A DNA stretch of 64,000 nucleotides from positions 1,426,001 through 1,490,000 of the forward strand of contig BSBM01000870.1 of NCBI GenBank assembly GCA_027924585.1. Direction: 5' to 3'. Source of the stretch: Larix kaempferi. Lineage: Eukaryota > Streptophyta > Pinopsida > Pinales > Pinaceae. Under the pieces are notes generated by a model. That model made no database searches. It saw only the letters and a list, made by a program, of their open reading frames with translations, and was not told the DNA's origin. Each line of letters opens with the position of its first letter. The first letter of the stretch is position 1. A program made the position numbers and the translations under genes. Positions 55,711-64,000 of this stretch are shown here, piece after piece.

Positions 55711-56584
55711 CGGCCATATCACTTACATTTCTACTTTTATTTTGAATAAATAGTCCATAAGACTAGTAGTTAGATCTGATGTATTACAGACAATTGTAGT
55801 TGTGAATTTAATAAACAACCACATATGGTTGAAGTAGTCGAGAAGGTTTTTTTAATTTTTGTAATCCTATAAAGGCAGGTTTTGAATAAGAACCAAGGGT
55901 TGGGATTTTGAGATAAGAAAAATATGGGTATGTAATGAAACCCATCCTTTTTATTAATGAAAATACTTGAGCTTGGAGCATATATTCTTGAAGTGAGTGT
56001 TTTGATGTATGTAATTCATGTGCATGTTTTCCCTGCAAGTATTTACCAATGACTGTCTTCTTATAAGTGTGTAACTCAATATTACATGGTCTGGAATTCA
56101 TCTATCATTTGATGCTTCAGATACATATGGTTAGATACTCCATCCTTTCTTTATGAAATTGCAAATTAGAATTCATTCGTAATGCTCCAATTTTGTGATG
56201 GACTTTGTTACCCTTTTTGCTATCATCTGCTACATATCTCTTTGACTTATAAAAATTAATTTATCTTACCTCTTCCTTTAAGACTATAGTTCTAATGATC
56301 ATCTATGACAGAAACCCTTCGAAAATTTTGACTCCATGCCCTGTGATATACCTATCCTACACCTAACCAATTGAAATCCCTAATACCCTTATCTAAAGGT
56401 CTAGCCACCACTATTAATACACAACCAACCAATTCAAGTGACATGTTGCATGTTGAAAGAGTTGTCAGAGAGAGAGCCCTCTCTGTATCTTGGAAAGGCT
56501 AGTTTCCATTCATAGGAGTGTAGTTGAAATAGTTACCTCAGTGATACCTTCTGTCGCAACCTGGAAGAATCCTGAGTGATAACA
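55711..56584 (+). repeat. Element G 5' LTR
   Basis: Begins CGGCCATATC where the 3' LTR has TGACCATATC, so the terminal TG is lost. TATA box TATAAA at 55868-55873. Ends GATAACA, two bases before the PBS. Confidence 0.9.
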
Positions 56585-56586
56585 TC

Positions 56587-56606
56587 TGGCGACCATACTA
56601 GGGACC
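56587..56606 (+). other. Element G primer binding site-like sequence
   Basis: TGGCGACCATACTAGGGACC, two bases after the LTR. The TGGCGAC start is common at this place in plant Ty3/gypsy elements; I cannot name the tRNA with certainty. Confidence 0.7.
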
Positions 56607-56692
56607 GAAGAGATTCTTTACCCCAGAAAAATAATTACAAGGAATCAAATTAGATATGTGATGGAAAACAGAAGATCAAATACATAAAGGTT

Positions 56693-58346
56693 GTGATGTT
56701 TTCCCTAGCGACTCCAATATTCAAATTTGCAGTCCCACAAGAGACACTTGGTGAGTTTCTTGAAAGAATTTTTGCTTCCCGAAGAATATCTACCAGAAGT
56801 CAGTCGGATCCTGAACTAGCACAGTTCATATCAGATCCTAGAAAAGATCATCCGGAAAGCGGAGAAAGAAAAAACAGGTATTCCTCCATTAACCATATCT
56901 TTTTCTTTACCTAAAGAAGAAGCCCAAACTATAGATACTGTCTCTTTTGATTTAAAGTTTGAGAATTCCTTATTTAGTTCTAAGTCTGAGAAAGATCTGA
57001 AAGAGACCCTATTTGATCATAAAAAGTTCCAAACCCATAGCTTCAATGCTTTATAGGAGAGTTTAGAGGCCAAAGAATAAAGTAGTGATTTGTTCCTCTT
57101 CACTAAAGCATCCAACAAGCAGACCAATATCTTGATCACCCATCCTACTCATGGTCACACTGTTGTAATACCTAGCCCTGGTTCTAAACCTATTTCAAAT
57201 ACTCCTCCTGGTTCCAAGCAAACCCTAAGAGCAATGGCTGTCAGGTTTGCTACCTTAGCCCTCCCTGCCAACCTCCATGATCTACCTGTGGGTTATGCCC
57301 AACGCCTCATGAGATATGATGGGGAAGGGGGTGGTACTACACAGCAACATGTGGACCGTTTTATTGACTTCATAGATCTTGAAGAGATAGATGAAGATGA
57401 TGTCAATATTAGGTTATTTGACCAATTTTTTTCAGGGGGAGTAAAGAAATGGTCCAAAACCCTTCCAAATGGATGTATTTCTACCTATGAGAGGTTGGAA
57501 CAAGCTTTCATGGCCAGATGGAAGGACAAACAAAATCCTCTCCAAATTCTCACTTAATATGAAAACACGAAGAAAACTAATGTTGAGACTGTCCAAGAAT
57601 TTTCAGCCAGGTTCATGAAAATGTACAATTCTATCCCTGTGGACATAAAACCCCCTGTGGGTGCAGCCAAACTTCACTATGATAATTGTTTTGACAATGA
57701 ATTTGCTCTCATTTTGAGAGAAAGGGGATCTGCTACCCTTCCTGATATGTTGAAATATGTTGTTGAAATAGAAGCTAATATGATGGCCTCGGGTAAAATA
57801 AGGCACAAAATTGAAACTGAGAAAAAGAGATTCAATGAAATAGGCCAGCCTTCCACCTCCCAATCTATTGACATCAAGTTTGAAATAATGATGAAAACCA
57901 TGGAAATATTGGTGGATAGGATGTCCCTAGATAACAAACCCCCTGGTAGGGAAACTAATGAGCCTCAAGCTCGAAACATGAACTACAAGAGACCTCCTGC
58001 TCCACAAGGTAGGCCAATAGAGTAAAGGGACCCTGGGAATGCAAAATATCAGCCAATTAAACCACCTTTTGCTGAAAACATAATGGCAGAAGAAGATGAA
58101 GATGGACATCCTGAATATCAGATCCACCTCTTTGATCAGATGCAGCCCCAATTTTATTTGACTAAAGAAGAACATTATCAATCATCTATGCAGCTAGATA
58201 GCATCCTAGAAGAGTCAAAGTCTAAACAATATCAAAGAGGTTTCCAAAATGCTATCTTTGAATTTCAGAGACAACATAATTTGAGGAATAGAAAGGTAAC
58301 AGTAGATCAGGGAAAGGATTCAGCAGAGCCATCTACTTCTCAGTAG
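56693..58346 (+). pseudogene. Element G gag
   Basis: Pieces at 56693-56914, 57090-57557, 57615-58025 and 58083-58346 are largely in related frames with stops between. The core (57237-57557) has LPANLHDLPVGYAQRLMRYDGEG, RLFDQFFSGGVKKWSKTLP and LEQAFMARWKD, then VQEFSARFMKMYNSIP and LPDMLKYVVEIEANM: the capsid region of Ty3/gypsy gag. The C-terminal part ends RQHNLRNRKV. No CCHC zinc knuckle is visible. Confidence 0.85.
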
Positions 58347-58586
58347 CAAAATAAATAAACCCTTAATAAGGGTGATCCAAAGTCCCTTATCCCTGACAAA
58401 ACAGCTAAAAAGAATGTTGAAGCTCCTAAAAGGGTCCTGGAAGGGAAATATGAAAGTAATGTGAAAACAGTGGAAAAAACTCATTTTACTTTCAGTTTAG
58501 AAAATGAAATCTCTAAGATCAAAATCTCAATTCCCTTCAATGAGTCATTAAAAAATACATAATATAAGAATTAGATTCTGGAAATA

Positions 58587-59218
58587 GTGAAGGGGGAGGA
58601 AGGAAAGCGACCAGATACTTTGAATTTACATGATGATAATCCCACCCTTCTGTTTGTACCCCATGTTGAAATTCCTCAAGAAGATGATGCTCCCGCCTTT
58701 TATATCAATCTGAATATACATGATCGTATACTACATAATGCTATGCTAGATTCTAGGCCTCACATAACCTCATGCCAAAATCAGTGGTAGAAAGGCCAGG
58801 ACTAGAAATCACCAGACCTTATCAATATTTATTCTCATTTGATTCCAGAAAATTATAGTGCCTGGGGCTGATCAAAGATATGGTTGTATCACTGACACAA
58901 ATCCCTCAAAAGAATGTGGTAATGGATGTAGTAGTGGCAGACATTCCACCCAAATTTGGGATGTTGTTATCAAGATCTTGGGCATCTAAACTTAAGGGAA
59001 CACTACATATGGATATGTCTTATGCCACCATCCCTGTTTTTGGAGAAAATAGAAGACTATATAGAGAACAGAGGTTGTCCTATGTAGTAAGCAATAAAAG
59101 TAAGCCCGAAAATCATCCCATATTTGTTGTAGATACTGATGTAGGCTCTTCGATTTTCTGTTCTGACCTTGGTTTAGGAGAAAAAGATGTGAAAGTCGCT
59201 AACCTCCCTAAAAAATGA
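58587..59218 (+). pseudogene. Element G protease (frameshift at the active site)
   Basis: 58587-58790 reads INLNIHDRILHNAMLDS, where the active-site DSGA should continue, but a base is missing right after DS, and the following DNA (cctcacataacctcatgcc) encodes the expected ASHNLMP only in the next frame. 58880-59218 continues the domain with FGMLLSRSWASKLKGTLHMD and ATIPVFGENRRLYRE. Retroviral-type aspartic protease, inactive here. Confidence 0.82.
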
Positions 59219-59304
59219 TGGGTTTAATAGCGAGAAATACATGCAATGACTTCGCGGATCTGGAAGCGAACAGGACAACGGTCAACAGGTAGAAAAGGGC
59301 AGCG

Positions 59305-59918
59305 ATGAGAAGTCAGAGATGGAACCGGAAACTACAGTCGTAGCCCAAAAAGAAGGTCTCTGGACTATGAGATTTGATGGGGTTGTAAACAAGGAAGGAG
59401 TCAGGGAAAGAGTATGGATCACCCCCCTAGATGAAGGAAATAAATGATCCAGGTTGCATTCCTTTAAACTAATGTTCGACTGCTCGAACAATGTAGTGGA
59501 ATACGAACCTTTTCTACTAGGGTTGAATGTGCTTAGGGAGATGAAAGCTAAAAAGATTAAAAAAAATTATGGGGATTTAGAGCTAATAATCCAACAAGTA
59601 AACGGGGTATATGAAACCAAACACCCCAAAATGAGGGCTTATAGGAATTCGGTTTGGGATATGTTCGATAACTTCTTTATAGAACACAATATTTCCTTCA
59701 TCCCTAGAGATAAAAGCACAACAACAGATACCTTGACCGGCTCTGCTAGCAAGTTCCAACTCCTTGTTTATCCCACCAGAACCTATATGATCAATATAAA
59801 GCATATGCCTTTTGTCCCTAACAATACTAGACATTGGCATATCTTTGAAGATGATCAACAAATAAAGAAATTTCTAGAGATGACAGAGGAGTTTGCCAAT
59901 ACCTATATTGATCAATAA
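59305..59918 (+). pseudogene. Element G RNase H located before RT
   Basis: Translation: EGLWTMRFDGVVNKEGV, a stop, then CSNNVVEYEPFLLGLNVL, YGDLELIIQQVNGVYETKHP, FIEHNISFIPRDKSTTTDTL. All four catalytic positions of an archaeal/plant-type RNase H are visible (D in RFDG, E in VVEYE, D in YGDLELI, D in TTTDTL). A linker (MINIKHMPFVP, WHIFEDDQQIKKFLE) follows. In Tat-group Ty3/gypsy elements such an extra RNase H normally lies after the original one, downstream of RT. Here it precedes RT by about 500 bp. Broken by one stop near 59442. Confidence 0.85.
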
Positions 59919-60029
59919 AACTGTGCAAATGAAAGATGGGAACTTGATCCAATAGAGTTCCTCACAACGTTGGGGGGGAAAGAGATCCTTCAGTTGAAAA
60001 GCAAATATATCCCCAAAGGGTTAGTACCA

Positions 60030-61226
60030 TTGGAAAAGCTTTTTGATGAAAATGATGTGGCCAAAAACCCTAAAATTGTTCCAAACCACAGTGAAGTATA
60101 ATACTGCAACATTGGGGATGATGAGGAACCTAAAATTATCAAGTTATCTAAATCCCTAACCCCGGGTACTAAAGATGATTATGTTGACTTAATGAGAAAA
60201 TTTTCGGATATGTTTGCATGGTGTTACGAAGACTTAAACGAATATGATACATCTATCATACAACACACCATACCAGTAAAGACAGGTGAAAAACAATTCA
60301 AGCATAAGCTAATAAGGATGAACCCTATGTTACTCCCTCTCATAGAAAAGGAAGTGAAGAGACTATATGAAGCAAAAATCATAGTCTCATTAAGATTCTC
60401 AAAGTGGGTAGCCATCATAGTCCCAGTAAGAAGGAAAAATGTAGAAATCAGACTATGTATAGACTTCAGAAATATAAACAAAGTGTCCCTAAGAGACAAC
60501 TATCCCCTGCCCAAAATGGATCATATTTTGCAGAAAGTTGTAGGGGAAACAAGAATTTCCATGCTGGATGGATTTTCAGGGTACAATCAAGTAAAAGTGT
60601 TACCAGAAGTTGAGGAAAAAACAACCTTTACTACACCTTGGGGAACTTTCATGTATGCTAAAATTCATTTTGGTCTATTAAATGCAGGAGCCACATTTCA
60701 GAGATCTATGGATATAGCTTTTGCAGAAGAAAGAGATAAGTTTGTGGTTATATATATGGATGATATTACTGTGTATTCCAAATCTGATGCAGAACATTTG
60801 AAACATCTACACCAAGTATTTTTAAAATGCATAAAGTTTGGGATTTCTCTGAACCCCAAGAAGTCAAACTTTTCCATGCAAGAAGGTAAGTTGTTGGGTC
60901 ATATAATATCTAAAGATGGAATTAAAATTGGCCCAGACAGAGCTGACACCATACAGAAAATTGAACTCCCTAGGAGTAAAAAGGAGGTCCAATCTTTCCT
61001 TCGTAGAGTAAATTTCTTAAGAAGATTCATCCCCAACTTTTCAGAAATCATGAAATCAATTACAAACATGCTTAAAAAGGATAATCAAATCATGTGTACT
61101 GTTGAAGCCAAGCAAGCATTTGGAGATATAAAGAAGGCAATAGTTGAAGCACCAATACTAATCAGTCATGATTTTGAAAAAGAATTTCTTATGTTTTCTT
61201 TTGCCTCGGAGCATTCCGTAGCATGA
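60030..61226 (+). pseudogene. Element G reverse transcriptase
   Basis: 344 open codons from 60192, with a little more N-terminal sequence before a stop at about 60100. FSDMFAWCYEDL and HTIPVKTGEKQFKHKLIRM are typical of gypsy RT N-termini. CIDFRNINKVSLRDNYPLPKM, MLDGFSGYNQV (first Asp) and VIYMDDITVYSK (Asp pair) are the catalytic motifs. NPKKSNFSMQEGKLLGHIIS, then FLRRFIPNFSEI follow. The RT itself looks intact over its core. It ends in the degenerate RNase H region at a stop (61224-61226). Confidence 0.93.
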
Positions 61227-61606
61227 TTTCTTCTACAGAAAAATCAGGAAGGAGTTAAGTAGCCCATAGCTTTCTTCAGCAAGGCTCTCAGAGATGTTGA
61301 GCTCAAGTATAATATTATGGAAAAATAGGTCTATGCCATCATTAAAACTTTAAAAGATTTCATAGTTTACGTTTTGCATTCTCATGTTGTTGCTTTTGTC
61401 CCTAATGCTGTTGTAAAAGACATATTGACACAACCTAATCCAGAAAGTCGAAGGGAAAAATGGATAGTTGTACTATTGGAGTATGACTTGGAAATCAAGC
61501 CTACAAAGCTTGTCAAAGGGAATGGACTGGTCAAACTCATGGCCGAAGCAAATTGGGATTCACTAAGTGTAAACTTGGTCTCACACATGCTGGAGAATAC
61601 TGCTTA
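61150..61606 (+). pseudogene. Element G native RNase H/connection domain (catalytic residues lost)
   Basis: FLMFSFASEHSVA stands where active gypsy RNase H has DASD. PIAFFSKALRDVELKYNIMEK keeps the E region. YVLHSHVVAFVPNAVVKDI stands where TDH is expected. The first Asp and the TDH Asp are therefore absent. In the Tat group this domain has degenerated to a tether once an extra RNase H was acquired. Two stops break the frame here. Confidence 0.8.
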
Positions 61607-61616
61607 AGACCCACTT

Positions 61617-62893
61617 TTGCAGGTATCATACAAATTCTTATCATCTCCTTGGTACTCTGATATTATATATGTTTTGCAGAACTTAAAACCACCCCCTGAT
61701 ATGGGCAAGAGCAAAGCCAGGTCAATAAAAATGAAGGCTGCAAAATTTTGCATACTAAATGAAGGCCTTTATTGGAAGGACCAAGGAGGTATTTTATTGA
61801 ACTGTATGTTGGAAGATGAATCCAGAATGACCATAAGAGAGTTTCACAAAGGTGTCTGTGGAGGACATCATTACTGTAAGGCCACTGTCAACAAGATCTC
61901 AGGGAAGGATTTTATTGGCCCACTATGTTCAATGATGCATATAAAGAGGTAGCTACTTGCCATGAATGCCAGATATTTTAAGGAAAAAGGAAGCTCCTTC
62001 CCTTTCCTTTAAAACCAATCTTTATAGAAGCCCCTTTCTAGCAGTGGGGGATAGATTTCATTGGTGAAATCATTCCTAGATCCTATGGAAAACACAGGTG
62101 GATGATGACTGCCACATATTACTTCACCAAATGGATTGAAGCTGTACCAACCAAACAGGCCACTGACACAGGCATCATCAATTTTTTAGAGGAAAATACC
62201 ATGTCCAGGTTTGGTTGTCCTACTAAAATAATCATTGATAATGCTCAAGCTTTCAAATCTAAGAAAATGGTCAAGTTCTACAGCGATTTTCATATAAAAT
62301 TGGGTCATTCTATTGCATACTACCCCCAAGTAAATGGACTAGATGAGTCATCTAACAAGAGCTTGGTTAGGATGATTAAAAAGTTGTTGCAGGAGAATAA
62401 GAGGGCTTGGCATACCAAGTTGACTTTTGCTTATGGACTTATAGGATTACCTCCAAGAGGTCCATTGGGACTTCCCCTTTCAAATTGGTATATGGAACCG
62501 AGGTAATATTTCTCGACTCCCTCAAGGGACCTACAATGAGACTATTACAAGAACAAGAAGAAGAACCAAACCCTTAGATAAGGAGATCCAATCAGTTGAT
62601 TGAAGTACAGGAAACTAGGGACAAGGTGCATGTTGAATCTATGATATCTCAAGAGAAGGTCAATAAGACTTTTGAAAAAAGAACCAAGGTTGATAATTTC
62701 CAAATGGGAGATTTGGTGTTGAAATGGGATGCTAGAAGAGAAGAACAAGCCCAAAAGTTTGATAATCTCTGGCAGTGACCTCATACAGCCGCTGCTTACC
62801 ATGGAAATAATGCTTTCATTTTGCAAGACAAGGATGGTGAACCTATGGGAAAAGGACCCGTCAATGGACGGTTCTTAAAATACTATCTCCAGT
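61617..62893 (+). pseudogene. Element G integrase
   Basis: 61617-61952: KFCILNEGLYWKDQGGILLNC, HKGVCGGHHYCKATV, the zinc-binding region, continued by CHECQ at about 61960. From 62040: WGIDFIGEI (first Asp), TKWIEAVPTKQATD, then IIIDNAQAF (second Asp) and NGLDESSNKSLVR (Glu). From 62596 the C-terminal part (FQMGDLVLKWDARREEQ, then GPVNGRFLKYYLQ) ends at 62893. Stops at about 61950, 62030 and 62778. Confidence 0.88.
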
Positions 62894-62985
62894 GAAAAAA
62901 TGAGTCTATCAAACCCACCCTCACTGTACATTACCACTTTTTAATTTTCAGTCAGTTATTTTTTCATTTTTATTTGCATTCATTC

Positions 62986-63000
62986 AAAAAAAAAGGAAGA
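62986..63000 (+). other. Element G polypurine tract
   Basis: Nine A followed by GGAAGA, directly before the 3' LTR TGACCATATC. Confidence 0.82.
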
Positions 63001-63875
63001 TGACCATATCACTTACAGTTTAACTTTTATTTTGAATAAATAGTCCATAAGACTAATAGTTAGATCTGATGTATTACGGATAGTTGTAGTTGCGAATTTA
63101 ATAAACAGCCACATATGGCTGAAGTAGTAGAGAAGGTTTTTTTATTTTTGTAAGCCTATAAAGGTAGGTTTTGAATAAGACCCAAGGGTTGGTATTCTTA
63201 GATAAGAAAACTCTGAGTATGTAATGAAACCCATCCTTTTTATTAATGAAAAGACTTGATCTTGGAGCAGAGATTCTTGAAGTGAGTGTTTTGATGTCTA
63301 CAATTCCTATGCATGTTTTCCCTGCAAGTATTTCTCATTGACTGTATTCTTCTAAGTGTCTAAATCAAGATTACATGGTCTGAAATTCGTCTATCATTTG
63401 ATGCTTCAGATACATATGGTTAGATACTCCATCCTTTCTTTTTGAAATTGCAAATTAGAATTCATTCGTAATGCTCTAATTCTTTGATGGACTTTATTAC
63501 CCTTTTCTGTTATCATCTGCTACATATCTCTTTGACTTGAGAAAACTTCATTTATCTTGCCTCTGCCTTTAAGATTATAGTTCTATTGGTCATCTGTGAC
63601 AGAAACCCTTTGAAAAGTTTGACTCCATTCCCTGTGATATACCTATCCTCAACCCAACCAATTGAAATCCCTAATACCCTTATCTGAAGGTCTAGCCACC
63701 ATTATTAATACACAACCAGCCAATTCAAGTGACATGTTGCATGATGAAAGAGTTGTCAGAGAGAGAGTCCTCTTTGTATCTTGGAAAGGCTAGTTTCCAT
63801 TCACAAGAGAGTAGTTGAAATAGTTACCTCGGTGAACCCTTATGCCACAACCTGGAAGAATCCTTAGTGATAACA
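63001..63875 (+). repeat. Element G 3' LTR
   Basis: 875 bp, TGACCATATC...GATAACA. TATA box TATAAA at 63157-63162. Differs from the 5' LTR by several per cent, which makes the insertion older than element B. Confidence 0.92.
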
Positions 63876-64000
63876 CTATGATTGGTAGATTTTACAAAGT
63901 GTTCGACAATAACAAAATTATTCACACTTGTTAGAATGTACTAAATACCTTAACTCACAGTATCATCATCGATGGGTTGTATCACATTTGTAATGGTATA

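Larger units (their letters stand above)
55711..63875 (+). mobile_element. Element G: Ty3/gypsy retrotransposon with an RNase H upstream of RT
   Basis: 8.2 kb. LTRs 55711-56584 (874 bp) and 63001-63875 (875 bp). PBS-like TGGCGACCATACTAGGGACC at 56587-56606; PPT at 62986-63000. Order on the + strand: gag, protease, RNase H, RT, a second degenerate RNase H, integrase; RT before integrase makes it Ty3/gypsy. Every frame has stops or shifts. No target duplication is visible (gaaga on the left, ctatg on the right), so the two ends may not come from one simple insertion. Confidence 0.92.

Noticed and set aside
55711-63875. Endogenous plant pararetrovirus
   Set aside because: The element has LTRs, a polypurine tract and an integrase; movement protein and coat motifs are absent, so it is a Ty3/gypsy retrotransposon.

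Overview
The window looks like nuclear DNA of a gymnosperm, most likely a conifer. It is AT-rich and gene-poor, and most of it is nested, decayed retroelements. One is a Penelope-like element with a GIY-YIG endonuclease motif, a class reported from conifers (Dryad elements). The only host gene I can support is the 3' end of the DNA polymerase epsilon catalytic subunit gene on the + strand: two exons (9795-9901 and 10918-11278) joined by a perfect phase-2 splice. Nothing in the window suggests a bacterium, organelle or virus.

Region 1-13,404: a 287-bp tandem duplication whose units fold back on themselves, a cluster of CATGCA motifs, three tRNA-derived SINE-like insertions, a decayed LINE ORF1 (minus), a 36-bp-arm hairpin, then the Pol epsilon exons and their 3' flank. 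The upstream exons are not visible, so much of 1-9794 may be a repeat-filled intron.

Region 13,405-35,740: a nest of minus-strand Ty1/copia elements. Element A (LTRs about 3.15 kb, gag only) has element B (15556-22916, TSD TTCTT) inside its left LTR and element C (26629-31706, TSD ATATG) inside its right LTR. The right LTR of A then breaks into a truncated fourth copia, D. B is close to intact: one in-frame stop between gag and pol and one single-base deletion before RNase H.

Region 35,740-54,480: two paralogous copies of a Ty3/gypsy-derived block (RNase H remnant plus an antisense plant-mobile-domain-like ORF). The second copy is split by a copia relic, E (45932-51064, TSD CCCTC); the first copy keeps the unfilled site. 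Between them lie a large foldback element with a poly(A)-tailed retro-insertion in one arm (38890-41985), the Penelope-like element (41986-44196), a 20-bp minisatellite and a SINE with 16-bp target duplications.

Region 54,780-63,880: a roughly 75-bp minisatellite, then a Ty3/gypsy element, G, with 874/875-bp LTRs. Its domain order is gag, protease, RNase H, reverse transcriptase, degenerate RNase H, integrase. An RNase H domain upstream of RT is the most unusual feature of the window.
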